Assembly: GCA_002021875.1 (NCBI GenBank)
Contig: CP018627.1
Coordinates: 5,146,001-5,210,000 of the forward strand
Direction: 5' to 3'
DNA: 64,000 bases
DNA from: Streptomyces hygroscopicus
Lineage (GTDB): Bacteria; Actinomycetota; Actinomycetes; Streptomycetales; Streptomycetaceae
The number at the start of each line of letters is the position of its first letter. The stretch's first letter is position 1. The position numbers and the translations under genes are program-made. Below are positions 1 through 8,388 of the stretch, piece after piece. The notes beneath the pieces were generated by a model. The model was not told where the DNA came from. It searched no databases and saw nothing but the letters and a program-made list of their open reading frames with translations.

Positions 1-392
1 ACCTGCTGCTGAGCGGGGCCTCGAAGGTCGGTCTGTCCACGCTGACGGAGGTCCGTCCGCAGATCGAGGCCGGAAAGCTGCGGGTCCTCGCGGTCAGCGG
101 CGACAAGGCCCCCGAGGGCATCGACGCCCCCACCCTCTCCGCACTCGGCTACGGCGACGAGAGCGTGGTGAGCGTCGGCGGGGTCATGGCCCCGCCCGGG
201 CTGAGCGACGACGAACAGCGGGCGATCGTGAAGGTGGTGGACCGGATGCGCCGGACTTCGTGCTGGAAGCGGGCGTTGCGGCAGAACGACTGGAAGAGCG
301 TGTGGGTGCCGGGGAAGACGTACGGCGCCCTGATCGACAAACAGCAGCGCCAGGTCGGCCAGGCGCTCACGTCCGTGGGGCTCGGCTCATGA
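1..392 (+). CDS. tctC: TctC-type tricarboxylate-binding protein, 3' end only
   Basis: Only the last 130 codons are in the window; the gene enters from the left in the frame whose first full codon begins at base 3. The visible part ends in the C-terminal lobe typical of Bug/TctC extracytoplasmic solute receptors: a stretch with GKLRVLAVSGDK and the phrase APTLSALGY, then a helical tail. These proteins capture tricarboxylates or other carboxylates outside the membrane and deliver them to a TctA/TctB pair. The stop codon overlaps the start of the next gene in an ATGA, and tctB and tctA follow at once, so the three are one operon and the assignment rests strongly on this order. The substrate cannot be read from this fragment. 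Confidence 0.85.
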   Translation, partial: LLLSGASKVGLSTLTEVRPQIEAGKLRVLAVSGDKAPEGIDAPTLSALGYGDESVVSVGGVMAPPGLSDDEQRAIVKVVDRMRRTSCWKRALRQNDWKSVWVPGKTYGALIDKQQRQVGQALTSVGLGS

Positions 393-1045
393 GCGCGCGG
401 GACGAGGCGGTGAGCACACCGGGCGAGGCGGTGAGCGGGCGCGGCGAGGCGGTGAGCGGGCGCGACGCGGCAGTGACCGCGCGCGACGCGGCAGTGACCG
501 CGCGGAACGATGTGGCGAGCCCGGCGCAGGATGCCGCGGGCGCGCCCGGCGGCGCCGCCCCGCCGGAGGGGCCGCTCTGGGGGCCGCGGGTGGCCGCGCT
601 GCTCTTCCTCGCCGCGGGTGTGGCCGTGCTGGGCTGGGCGTTCGCCATTCCGGAGGGGGCCATCGACCAGGACGTGGGCCCCCGGGCGTTCCCCCTGCTG
701 GTCGGCGTGGGGCTGTGCGTCGCGGCGTCGGTCGCCGTCGTCCAGGCGTTCCGCGGCAGCGACCCGGTGCAGGCCGAGCAGGCGCGCGAGGAGGCCCGGC
801 TCACCGAGTGGCGCCCGGTGGCGGCCCTGCTCGCGCTGCTGGTCGGCTATCTGTTCGCGCTCGCCCCCTGCGGCTACTGGCAGTCGACCGCCGTGCTCTT
901 CGCACTGGTCGCGCGGGTGCTCGGCAGCCGCCGACTCCTCCATGACGCCCTGATCGGCCTGGTGCTCGCGCTGGCCGTGTACTTCCTCTTCGACCGTCTG
1001 CTGGGCATCCATCTGCCGCCCGGCATCGTCCGATTGGCGTTCTGA
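389..1045 (+). CDS. tctB: TctB-family small permease subunit
   Basis: 218 residues. The ATG overlaps the tctC stop by four bases (ATGA), which fixes the start and implies translational coupling. The protein has four predicted membrane helices: about residues 68-86, 98-118, 142-160 and 178-205. The motif [10 protein letters not shown] just after the first helix is typical of the TctB family. It forms the small membrane subunit of a tripartite tricarboxylate transporter with TctA. Odd point: the first 60 residues are an extra hydrophilic cytoplasmic leader built from five tandem heptads ([14 protein letters not shown] twice, DAAVTAR twice), absent from typical TctB proteins. Two bases separate it from tctA. 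Confidence 0.85.
   Translation: MSARDEAVSTPGEAVSGRGEAVSGRDAAVTARDAAVTARNDVASPAQDAAGAPGGAAPPEGPLWGPRVAALLFLAAGVAVLGWAFAIPEGAIDQDVGPRAFPLLVGVGLCVAASVAVVQAFRGSDPVQAEQAREEARLTEWRPVAALLALLVGYLFALAPCGYWQSTAVLFALVARVLGSRRLLHDALIGLVLALAVYFLFDRLLGIHLPPGIVRLAF
401..505 (+). repeat. Five tandem 21-bp repeats in the tctB leader
   Basis: Five in-frame copies of a 21-nt unit encode the heptads of the TctB N-terminus. Copies 2 and 3 are identical, and copies 4 and 5 differ only at the last base, which suggests recent slippage duplication. Copy number may vary between strains. Confidence 0.85.
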
Positions 1046-1047
1046 CC

Positions 1048-2562
1048 ATGGATGTCCTCAACGACCTCATGGGCGGTTTCGGCAGCGCCTTCAGCCCCAT
1101 GCATCTGCTGCTGGCGTTCGCGGGCTGCACGCTGGGCTCGCTGGTCGGCGTGCTTCCCGGTCTGGGTCCCGCCACCACGGTGGCGCTGCTGCTCCCGCTC
1201 ACCTTCGTCTTCGACCCCACCGGAGCGCTGGTGCTCTTCGCGGGCATCTACTACGGCGGGATGTACGGCGGTTCCACCACGGCCATCCTGCTGAACGTGC
1301 CCGGGGAGACGGCGTCGGTCCCCACGACCCTGGAGGGCCATCCGATGGCCCGATCGGGGCGCGCCGGGGCCGCGCTCGCCACGGCCGCCATCGGCTCGTT
1401 CGTGGCGGGCACGATCTCCACCGTCGGGATCACCTTCGCGGGCCCGGCCATGGCGCAGATCGCCGAGAAGATCCAGCCCGCCGAGTACTTCGCCGTGATG
1501 ATCCTCGCCTTCGCCACGGTCACCGCGGTCGTGGCCGACGCCCCGGCGCGCGGGCTGTGCAGCCTCTTCCTGGGCCTGGCCATCGGGCTCGTCGGCATCG
1601 ACAGCCTCACCGGCCAGGCGCGCTACACCTTCGGGGTGCCGGAGCTGTACGACGGGATCCAGATCGTGGCCGTCGCCGTCGGCCTCTTCGCGATCGGGGA
1701 GGCGCTCTACACCGCGGCCCGGTTGCGGCGGGCGCCCGAGGAGCGGGTGCTCCCGGTGGGCGGCAGGATCGGGATGAGCCCCGAGGACTGGCGGCGGTCC
1801 TGGAAGCCGTGGCTGCGGGGTACGGCGATCGGCCTGCCGATCGGCGCCCTGCCCGCGGGCGGCGCGGAGATTCCCACGTTCCTGAGCTACAACGTGGAGA
1901 AGCGGCTGTCCCGGCACAAGAAGCAGTTCGGCAAGGGCGCCATCGAGGGGGTGGCGGGCCCCGAGGCCGCCAACAACGCCGCGTTCTCCGGGGTGTTGAT
2001 GCCTCTGCTGACGCTGGGCATCCCCACCTCCGCGACGGCCGGGGTGCTGCTGATCGCGTTCCAGATGTACAACGTGCAGCCCGGCCCGCAACTGTTCGAG
2101 ACCCAGTCGGCGCTGGTCTGGACGCTGATCGCCAGCCTCTACATCGGCAATGTGATGCTGCTCGTGCTCAACCTGCCGCTGATCCCGCTGTGGGTGAAGC
2201 TCCTCCGGCTGCCGCGCCCGCTGCTTACGGCAGGCATCCTGGTCTTCGCGGCCCTGGGGGTGTACGCGCTGTCGCAGAACGCGGTCGACCTCGGCATCGC
2301 GGTGCTCTTCGGCGTCCTGGGCTTCGGCATGCGCCGCACCGGCTATCCCGTCGCCCCGCTGATCCTGGGCGCCGTGCTGGGCCCTATGGCGGAGACCCAG
2401 TTCCGGCGTGCGCTGGCCTTCAGCGAGGGCGACTGGACGATCTTCTTCACCCGCCCGCTCTCCGCGGCGATCCTGTGCCTGTCGCTGATCGCCCTGGTCG
2501 GCCCGATGGCCGCACGGGCGATCCGCCGGACGCGGGGGCGGGCGCCGGAGACGGCGGGCTGA
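1048..2562 (+). CDS. tctA: TctA-family large permease subunit
   Basis: 504 residues, the usual family length, starting at ATG two bases after tctB. It is almost entirely hydrophobic, with about 11-12 membrane helices. The N-terminal signature [20 protein letters not shown] (residues about 31-50) and the repeated glycine-rich loop around residues 70-85 ([20 protein letters not shown]) are the family hallmarks. TctA is the large channel-forming subunit of the tripartite tricarboxylate transporter, driven by an ion gradient with substrate handed over by TctC. It is the last gene of tctCBA; a strong hairpin follows within 15 bases. Citrate, other tricarboxylates or an aromatic acid are possible substrates. 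Confidence 0.92.
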   Translation: MDVLNDLMGGFGSAFSPMHLLLAFAGCTLGSLVGVLPGLGPATTVALLLPLTFVFDPTGALVLFAGIYYGGMYGGSTTAILLNVPGETASVPTTLEGHPMARSGRAGAALATAAIGSFVAGTISTVGITFAGPAMAQIAEKIQPAEYFAVMILAFATVTAVVADAPARGLCSLFLGLAIGLVGIDSLTGQARYTFGVPELYDGIQIVAVAVGLFAIGEALYTAARLRRAPEERVLPVGGRIGMSPEDWRRSWKPWLRGTAIGLPIGALPAGGAEIPTFLSYNVEKRLSRHKKQFGKGAIEGVAGPEAANNAAFSGVLMPLLTLGIPTSATAGVLLIAFQMYNVQPGPQLFETQSALVWTLIASLYIGNVMLLVLNLPLIPLWVKLLRLPRPLLTAGILVFAALGVYALSQNAVDLGIAVLFGVLGFGMRRTGYPVAPLILGAVLGPMAETQFRRALAFSEGDWTIFFTRPLSAAILCLSLIALVGPMAARAIRRTRGRAPETAG

Positions 2563-2572
2563 CCGCCGTGGA

Positions 2573-2615
2573 CCACCGGGGCCCCGCGCGAGCCGTCCGC
2601 GCGGGGCCCCGGTGG
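2573..2615 (+). terminator. Hairpin terminator after tctCBA
   Basis: A perfect 18-bp inverted repeat (2573-2590 with 2598-2615) around a 7-nt loop starts 10 bases after the tctA stop. It is a long GC stem without a U tract, the common terminator form in Streptomyces. Confidence 0.85.
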
Positions 2616-2713
2616 CGTCGGGGGACAGTTTCCCCACGCACACCTCTTGTCATCGACCGGCCGGATCCACAGAATCCTTCGCAGATCAGCTACGACCCAT
2701 ATCGCGAACATGG

Positions 2714-2727
2714 TTCGATATATCGAA
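2714..2727. promoter_or_regulatory. 14-bp palindrome, probable operator of the alpha-galactosidase gene
   Basis: TTCGATATATCGAA is a perfect palindrome lying 16 bases upstream of the alpha-galactosidase ATG, just before the ribosome-binding site. Its AT-rich centre stands out from the surrounding high-GC sequence. Position and symmetry suggest a repressor site, perhaps for a GntR- or PadR-like dimer. The regulator is not identified and no regulator gene is adjacent. Confidence 0.5.
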
Positions 2728-2743
2728 TGGGAGTGGTTTCCTC

Positions 2744-4816
2744 ATGCGCCTTGCCCTCCGCGGCCTGTCACGCTTATTCCGCCCCGACCGGCCACGCCCC
2801 CGATCACGGCCCCGATCATGGCCCTGGCGCCTGACCGGGGCGCTGCCGGCCGTTCTGCTGTCCGTTCTGCTGACCGTCACCGGGCTGGGCTTCACCGGGC
2901 TGGGCTTCACCGGGCTGGGCTTCACCGGGCCGGGCTTCACCGGGCCGGGCGCCGTGGCATACGCGGCGCCCTCGGCCCCCGCCGCGTCCGCCCCGCAGAT
3001 CGACGTACCCGCCGCGCCCATGGGCTGGGCCTCGTGGAACAGCCTGGCCAGCCAGATCGGCTACGACACGATCAAGGCCCAGGTGGACGCGCTGGTGTCC
3101 TCCGGCATGGCCGAGGCCGGGTACGAGTACGTCAACATCGACGAAGGCTGGTGGTGGGGCACCCGCGACAGCAAGGGCAACATCACCGTCGACTCCCAGC
3201 AGTGGCCCGGCGGGATGAAGGCCATCGCCGACTACATCCACAGCAAGGGGCTCAAGGCCGGGATCTACACCGACGCCGGTAAGAACGGCTGCGGCTACTT
3301 CTACCCCACCCCGCCGGGCACCCCGCCCGCCCCGGGCAGCGGCAGCGAAGGCCACTACGAGCAGGATCTGCGGGCCTTCCAGGAGTGGGGCTTCGACTAC
3401 GTCAAGGTCGACTGGTGCGGGGGCCAGGACGAGGGGCTCGACCAGGAGGCCACCTACCGGTCCCTCAGCGAGGCGAACAAGGCGGCGACCGCCGTCACCG
3501 GCCGCCGTCTCGTGCTGTCGCTGTGCGAATGGGGCTCGGGCCGACCGTGGAACTGGGCCCCGGGCGTGGGCGATCTGTGGCGTACCAGCACCGACATCAT
3601 CTACTGGGGGCAGACGCCCTCGGCCACCGCGATGCTGTCCAACTTCGACCAGGGCCTGCACCCCACCGCCCAGCACACCGGCTACTACAACGACCCGGAC
3701 ATGCTTACGGTCGGCATGAAGGGTTCCAACGCGACGCTCGACCGCACCCATATGAGCCTGTGGGCGATCTCCGGCGCCCCGCTGCTCGCCGGGAACGACC
3801 TCACCACCATGACGCGGGAGACCGCCGCCAACCTCACCAACCCCGAAGTCATCGCCGTCGACCAGGACCCGCGCGGGCTGCAGGGGGTGAAGGTCGCCGA
3901 GGACGCCGCGGGGCTGCAGGTGTACGCCAAGGTGTTGTCCGGCACCGGGCAGCGCGCCGTGCTGCTGCTCAACCGCACCTCCGCCGCCAAGCCCATCACC
4001 GCCCGCTGGACCGACCTCGGGCTGACCGGCGCGGCGGCCTCCGTCCGCGACGTCTGGAAGCGCGCCCCGGTGGGCACCCACAGCGGCGGCTACACCGCCA
4101 CCGTCCCGGCCGGTGAGGCGATGCTGCTGACCGTCTCGGGCACGGAAGCCCCCGGCACCACCTACCAGGGCACCGGCTCCCTCACCGTCACGGCCAAGAC
4201 GGCGGGGCTGAAACTGGCCGACCTCACCTACGCCAACGGCGGCACCGCCCCGCGCACCGCCACCCTCCGCGTGGGCGGCCAGTACGCCACCACGCTCGCC
4301 CTGCCGCCCACCGGCTCCGCCACCGCCCGCCGCACCGTCTCCGTCCTGCTCTCGCTGGCCAAGGGCGCCAACACGGTGACCTTGAGCGGCGGCCCGGACA
4401 CCATCACCGTCCAGGACCTCCCCGGCACCGACGGTGCCGAGATCATCGGCGCCGCTTCCGGGCGCTGCGTCGATCTGGACCAGAACACGATCACCAACGG
4501 CGCCCAGGCTCAGCTCTGGGACTGCCAGGGCGGCCAGAACCAGCTCTTCCGGCTCACCTCGCGCAATGAACTGACCGTCTACGGCAGCAAATGCCTGGGC
4601 GCCGAGAAGGACGGCACCGCCGACGGTACGAAGGTCGTCATCGGCGACTGCACCGGTGCCACCGGCCAGAAGTGGCAGGTGAACGCCTCCGGCGCCCTCG
4701 TCCACCAGGGCTCCGGCCGCTGCCTGGACGCCTACGACAACGGCACCGGCAACGGCACCCGGCTGGTGCTGTGGAGCTGCCACAACGGCTCGAACCAGCG
4801 CTGGACCCTCACCTGA
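2744..4816 (+). CDS. Secreted GH27 alpha-galactosidase with C-terminal ricin-type lectin domain
   Basis: 690 residues from the ATG at 2744, chosen because GGGAG precedes it and a signal peptide follows. A reading frame open from 2612 would place extra sequence before the signal. The signal peptide has an Arg-rich start, a hydrophobic core and an AYA-A type cleavage site near residue 73, with a GLGFT repeat in its tail. The GH27 domain follows (about residues 88-480): APMGWASWN, NIDEGWW, nucleophile D223 in KVDWCGG and acid/base D284 in WRTSTDI. The 61-residue spacing equals that of human alpha-galactosidase A (D170/D231). Then come a beta-sandwich, a CBM35-like module and a beta-trefoil CBM13 from about residue 565 with three QxW-type repeats. 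It should release terminal alpha-galactose from plant galactosides outside the cell. Confidence 0.93.
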   Translation: MRLALRGLSRLFRPDRPRPRSRPRSWPWRLTGALPAVLLSVLLTVTGLGFTGLGFTGLGFTGPGFTGPGAVAYAAPSAPAASAPQIDVPAAPMGWASWNSLASQIGYDTIKAQVDALVSSGMAEAGYEYVNIDEGWWWGTRDSKGNITVDSQQWPGGMKAIADYIHSKGLKAGIYTDAGKNGCGYFYPTPPGTPPAPGSGSEGHYEQDLRAFQEWGFDYVKVDWCGGQDEGLDQEATYRSLSEANKAATAVTGRRLVLSLCEWGSGRPWNWAPGVGDLWRTSTDIIYWGQTPSATAMLSNFDQGLHPTAQHTGYYNDPDMLTVGMKGSNATLDRTHMSLWAISGAPLLAGNDLTTMTRETAANLTNPEVIAVDQDPRGLQGVKVAEDAAGLQVYAKVLSGTGQRAVLLLNRTSAAKPITARWTDLGLTGAAASVRDVWKRAPVGTHSGGYTATVPAGEAMLLTVSGTEAPGTTYQGTGSLTVTAKTAGLKLADLTYANGGTAPRTATLRVGGQYATTLALPPTGSATARRTVSVLLSLAKGANTVTLSGGPDTITVQDLPGTDGAEIIGAASGRCVDLDQNTITNGAQAQLWDCQGGQNQLFRLTSRNELTVYGSKCLGAEKDGTADGTKVVIGDCTGATGQKWQVNASGALVHQGSGRCLDAYDNGTGNGTRLVLWSCHNGSNQRWTLT
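2882..2941 (+). repeat. Four tandem 15-bp repeats in the signal-peptide region
   Basis: Four copies of a 15-nt unit encoding GLGFT or GPGFT lie at the end of the hydrophobic core of the alpha-galactosidase signal peptide, with a partial fifth copy after. Three are identical and the fourth differs by one base, so slippage is the likely origin. Confidence 0.85.
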
Positions 4817-4839
4817 GGACACCACTCCCACCAACGGCA

Positions 4840-4872
4840 GGGCCCCCGCGCGAGTCGACCGCGCGGGGGCCC
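4840..4872. terminator. Bidirectional hairpin between alpha-galactosidase gene and sodF
   Basis: A 13-bp GC stem (4840-4852 with 4860-4872) with a short loop is followed by TTTT on the plus strand. It lies between convergent genes and can end transcription from both sides. Confidence 0.85.
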
Positions 4873-4941
4873 CTTTTCCGCCTGCCCGGTGTTCGGTGAG
4901 AAGACGATCACGCAAGCAGGTGGTCTGGCGGGCGCTCCGGG

Positions 4942-5583
4942 TTACGGGGCCAGCAGCAGGTTGTGGGCGCGCTCCTTGGCGGCCGTGTAACGGCGCGCCA
5001 CATCCTGCCAGTTGACGACCTTCCACATGGCCTCGATGAAGTCCACCTTCTGGTTCTTGTACTGCAGATAGAAGGCGTGCTCCCAGGCGTCGAAGACCAG
5101 GATCGGCACCGAGCCCTGCCCCACGTTCCCCTGGTGGTCGTAGACCTGCTCGACCACCAGCCGCCCGCTGACCGGCTCGTACGCCAGCACACCCCAGCCC
5201 GATCCCTGGGTGGTGGCGGCGGCCTTGGACAACTGGGCCTTGAAGCCCGCGAAGGATCCGAAGTGCTCGGCGATGGCGTCGGCCAGCTCTCCGACCCCGT
5301 CCCTCTCCAGCGGCTCGCCGCCGCCGTCACCGGTCATGTTGTGCCAGTAGATGCTGTGCAGGATGTGGCCGGACAGATGGAAGGCCAAGTTCTTCTCGAG
5401 CCCGTTGATCGAGCCCCACTGATCCTTGTCCCGCGCCTCCGCGAGCTGCTCCATCGTGTCGTTCGCGCCCTTGACGTACGCGGCGTGGTGCTTGTCGTGG
5501 TGCAGCTCGATGATCTCGGGGCTGATGACCGGGGCCAGCTCCGAGTAGTCGTACGGAAGTTCAGGAAGTGTGTAGATGGCCAT
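4942..5583 (-). CDS. sodF: Fe-type superoxide dismutase SodF
   Basis: 213 residues, starting [16 protein letters not shown], preceded by GAAGGG. It converts superoxide to oxygen and hydrogen peroxide in the cytoplasm. Iron/manganese-SOD signatures are present: the metal-site histidine in [13 protein letters not shown], the second histidine region [13 protein letters not shown] and the C-terminal [11 protein letters not shown] carrying the last Asp and His ligands. Length matches the Streptomyces Fe-Zn SOD family. A Nur box lies 24 bases upstream of the start, so the gene should be shut off by nickel-bound Nur when the nickel enzyme SodN is available. The open frame continues upstream beyond the start, but that part is non-coding and holds the promoter. 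Confidence 0.96.
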   Translation of the reverse strand: MAIYTLPELPYDYSELAPVISPEIIELHHDKHHAAYVKGANDTMEQLAEARDKDQWGSINGLEKNLAFHLSGHILHSIYWHNMTGDGGGEPLERDGVGELADAIAEHFGSFAGFKAQLSKAAATTQGSGWGVLAYEPVSGRLVVEQVYDHQGNVGQGSVPILVFDAWEHAFYLQYKNQKVDFIEAMWKVVNWQDVARRYTAAKERAHNLLLAP

Positions 5584-5606
5584 GCGAAGCCCTTCGGACC
5601 GCGTTA

Positions 5607-5623
5607 TTGCAATTAACTTGCAA
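5607..5623. promoter_or_regulatory. Nur box (nickel-dependent repressor site) of sodF
   Basis: TTGCAA-N5-TTGCAA, a perfect match to the Nur box consensus published for S. coelicolor (tTGCaa-N5-ttGCAA). It sits 24-40 bases upstream of the sodF start, overlapping the expected promoter, as in the known sodF control region. Nur is a Fur-family protein that represses sodF when nickel is plentiful. Confidence 0.9.
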
Positions 5624-5767
5624 GTACACGCTAGCAGCAAGAGCGTTTTCCGCCACCGCATGCACGCCGGTCGGGCCGGGGCTCCGTGCACCGGGAGTGG
5701 CCTGATCTGATCCATGCGCAGGGTGAACGGCGGACCTATGATCAAAGGTCGCTCGAAGGGGGAGGGC

Positions 5768-6190
5768 ATGGATCCGCAGATCGCCGATCTCGCGAGGACG
5801 GCGGGCACCACCATGGTCACGCTGATGGCCACCACCGCCTGGGAGTCGGCCAGAGACGGCCTCGTCTCGCTCTGGCAGCGGTTCCAGCCCGCCAGAGCCG
5901 ACGGCATCGGCGAGGAGTTCGAGGCGAGCCGCGCCGATCTGCTGCTCGCGCGTGAGACGGGCGACGAGGACTCCGAGGCGGAGCTGGCCGCCGAATGGCA
6001 GGGACGGGTGCGCCGACTGCTGGTGGCCCAGCCGGAGGTGGCGGACGAACTGCGCCGCATCCTGGACGAGTTGAGCCCCCGCCTCCCCGATCAACGACCC
6101 GCCGTCGGCGAGATCCACATGACGGCCGAGGCGTCCGGCAGCGGCCGGGTCTACCAGGCCGGCCGCGACCAGCACATCACCGAGCGATGA
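5768..6190 (+). CDS. Small helical protein, probable effector partner of the STAND ATPase
   Basis: 140 residues from the ATG at 5768, which follows the strong site GGGGGAGGG; an in-frame ATG at 5714 has no such site. No enzyme motif is visible. Residues 1-45 form an amphipathic to hydrophobic helical segment ([19 protein letters not shown]), followed by charged helices to about residue 105. The last 20 residues hold the motif [16 protein letters not shown] (122-137), nearly repeated at the start of the downstream NB-ARC protein, whose ATG overlaps this stop by four bases. Inference: an NLR-linked effector whose helical domain may act on membranes, like Bell/HeLo-type domains, with the C-terminal motif as an amyloid-like signalling tag. 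It could also be an inhibitor or adaptor. Family not recognised with certainty. Confidence 0.8.
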   Translation: MDPQIADLARTAGTTMVTLMATTAWESARDGLVSLWQRFQPARADGIGEEFEASRADLLLARETGDEDSEAELAAEWQGRVRRLLVAQPEVADELRRILDELSPRLPDQRPAVGEIHMTAEASGSGRVYQAGRDQHITER

Positions 6191-8388
6191 GCGGGCCGGG
6201 CCCCATCGACGGCCGCGCGTCCGGCCAGGGCCGGGTCTTCCAGACCGGCGGCGACCAGTACATCGAGGAGCACCATCACCACTACGAGCCCGGCGCGGCC
6301 CCGCTGCTCGCTCCGGTCTCGACTGCCACTCGGGGCATGACCGCCCCCGACTCCGTCCGCGTCCCGCTCGTCGGCCGTGCGCCGGGCATCCTGCGGGACC
6401 GCGCCGCCCTTATGGAGCGCCTCCGGGCGGCCGTCACCGGCCCCGGTGGCGACGTTCACGTCCTGCACGGCCTGGGCGGCTGCGGCAAGACGGCGGTGGC
6501 GCACGCCCTCTTCACGGAGGCCGTAAGGGACCAGGGACGCATCGGACTCTGGGTGAACGCATCGGAGCGGATCTCCCTGCGAGCCGGCATGCTCGCCGTG
6601 GCGGGCGACCGGGGCGCGACCACGGGGGAGCTGGCCGCCGCGGCCAGCGGCCAGCGTGCCGCCGCCGACCTCGTCTGGCACTACCTGGACCACTCAGCCC
6701 AGCGCTGGCTGCTGGTCCTGGACAACGCCGACGACCCGACGGTCCTGGAGGAGGGCGGCTGGCTGCGCACCAGCCCGCTCGGCACGGTCCTGGTGACCAC
6801 GCGGCACGCGACGTCGCCGCTGTGGCGGGGCACCGGGTCGGCACGGCACCCCGTCGGGGTGCTGCCGGAGGCCGACGCGGCACAGGTCCTCTGCGATCTG
6901 GCGCCGGACGCCGGTACCGTCGAATCGGCCCAGAAGGTGGCGCGACGGCTGGGCTGTCTGCCACTGGCCCTGACCCTGGCGGGTTCGCATCTGTCGCATC
7001 AACTCCTGGAGTCGTGGTCGATGGACGAGTACGACCGGAAGCTGAGTGAGGACTCGACGGCGCTCGTCGACCAGGGCGCGGCGGGCACCGGCAGCGGCCA
7101 GTCCCGCCACTTGGTGGGCCGCACCTGGCAGTTGTCCCTGGACGCCCTCGCCGGGCAGGGGCTGCCGGAGGCGACCACATTGCTGCGGCTGCTGTCCTGC
7201 TGGGCGGCGGACCCGGTGCCGCTGTCTCTGCTGATGCCGGTGGCGCGAGGGGAAGTGGACCTCGGCCATCTCGCCCCGCCGCTTGCCGCGGACCGGGTCG
7301 AGCCCGCGCTGCGCGGTCTGCTCGACCACTCGCTGATCGGCATGGTCGAGGCGGACGGCCGTCGGTGCGTACAGGCTCATGGAGTGCTGCTGGACAGCGT
7401 CGCGGTAGGGGTTCCGGAGGGGCAGCGTGCGGCGCTGGCCGAGGCGGCGGGGCGGTTGCTGGAGGCGACGCTGCCGCCGGAGGATGCCGCGCCGGTTGAG
7501 ACACGTACCGAGTTGCGGCTGCTGGCCCCGCACGCCTCCCGTTTGCTGCACGGCTCGCCGGGCGAAGGGGCGGCCCGGCTGGCCGTCCGCGTCGTGGAAC
7601 AGCTCTTCACGGCGGGTGACTTCGCAGTGGCGTTGTCGATGTCCGTGACCGTCACGGACGTGGCCGAGCGCCTTCTGGGCGAGGAGCACCCCGTGGTCCT
7701 GAGCGCGCGCCACATCATGGGACGGACCCAGCACCGCATGGGGCACTACACGGAGTCCGAGGCGACGCTCAGGAAGGTGCTGCGGAGCCGCGAGCGGATT
7801 CTCGGCGTCGATCATCCCGACACTTTGCGCACGTGTGCCGTTTTGCATGTGCCGGTCGCCATCCTCGGCCATGTGGAAGAAGCGGTGCACCTGCTGCGAC
7901 GCGCGATCGCCGGGCAGCGGCGGGTGCTCGGCGAAGACTCCGGGGAGACGCTTTTCAGCCGGGCGTGGCTTCTTGAGGTTCTGCCGCGGCTCGGCGACTC
8001 GGAGGAGTTCGACGAGGCGGCCCGGGTCGTCGAGGACTGTGAGCGCGCCTTGCCACACGGCCACCTAGCAACCCTCATGGCCCACCACAACCATGCCGAG
8101 GGGCTGAGGGTGCTGGGCCGATACATGGAGGCCGAGCCGGTGGCCCGCCGTGCCCTGGCCGAGCGCATCCGCTTCCAAGGTCCTGATCACCCGCAGACTC
8201 TCGCGGCCTTGAATCTGAAGGCACGGGTCGCCCACGGGCTCGGCAAGCTGGACGAGGCCACCGCGACGCTCCGGGAGGTCATCGAGCGCCGCGAACGGGT
8301 GCTCGGCCCCGAGCACCCGTTCGTCACGCAGAACCGTGAGTCGCTCGCCGAATGGCAAGCGCAGGCCGAAGCCCAATCCCGGCCCTGA
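6187..8388 (+). CDS. NB-ARC/TPR STAND ATPase (NLR-like) with N-terminal signalling motif
   Basis: 733 residues; ATG overlaps the preceding gene's stop (ATGA). Layout: residues 11-26 carry ASGQGRVFQTGGDQYI, matching the end of the upstream protein, followed by EEHHHHYE; the NB-ARC domain spans about 60-400 with Walker A GLGGCGKT (95-102), Walker B WLLVLDNADD (174-183), sensor VLVTTRH (201-207) and GCLPLALTLAG (256-266); then a winged-helix region and kinesin-light-chain-type TPRs from about 470 to 720 (repeated GxxHPxTL). STAND proteins switch from monomer to oligomer when the C-terminal repeats sense a trigger. Here the N-terminal motif probably passes the signal to the partner. The stop codon directly abuts the convergent permease gene. 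Antiphage NLR, regulator and programmed-cell-death roles are all possible; defence is inferred. Confidence 0.93.
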   Translation: MSGPGPIDGRASGQGRVFQTGGDQYIEEHHHHYEPGAAPLLAPVSTATRGMTAPDSVRVPLVGRAPGILRDRAALMERLRAAVTGPGGDVHVLHGLGGCGKTAVAHALFTEAVRDQGRIGLWVNASERISLRAGMLAVAGDRGATTGELAAAASGQRAAADLVWHYLDHSAQRWLLVLDNADDPTVLEEGGWLRTSPLGTVLVTTRHATSPLWRGTGSARHPVGVLPEADAAQVLCDLAPDAGTVESAQKVARRLGCLPLALTLAGSHLSHQLLESWSMDEYDRKLSEDSTALVDQGAAGTGSGQSRHLVGRTWQLSLDALAGQGLPEATTLLRLLSCWAADPVPLSLLMPVARGEVDLGHLAPPLAADRVEPALRGLLDHSLIGMVEADGRRCVQAHGVLLDSVAVGVPEGQRAALAEAAGRLLEATLPPEDAAPVETRTELRLLAPHASRLLHGSPGEGAARLAVRVVEQLFTAGDFAVALSMSVTVTDVAERLLGEEHPVVLSARHIMGRTQHRMGHYTESEATLRKVLRSRERILGVDHPDTLRTCAVLHVPVAILGHVEEAVHLLRRAIAGQRRVLGEDSGETLFSRAWLLEVLPRLGDSEEFDEAARVVEDCERALPHGHLATLMAHHNHAEGLRVLGRYMEAEPVARRALAERIRFQGPDHPQTLAALNLKARVAHGLGKLDEATATLREVIERRERVLGPEHPFVTQNRESLAEWQAQAEAQSRP

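Noticed and set aside
2816..5026. Long minus-strand frame opposite the alpha-galactosidase gene
   Set aside because: Shadow of a gene with a full signal peptide and catalytic residues.
5584..6060. Upstream extension of the sodF frame
   Set aside because: It would remove the Nur box and promoter from the upstream region and cross the start of the effector gene; [11 protein letters not shown] is the known SodF start.
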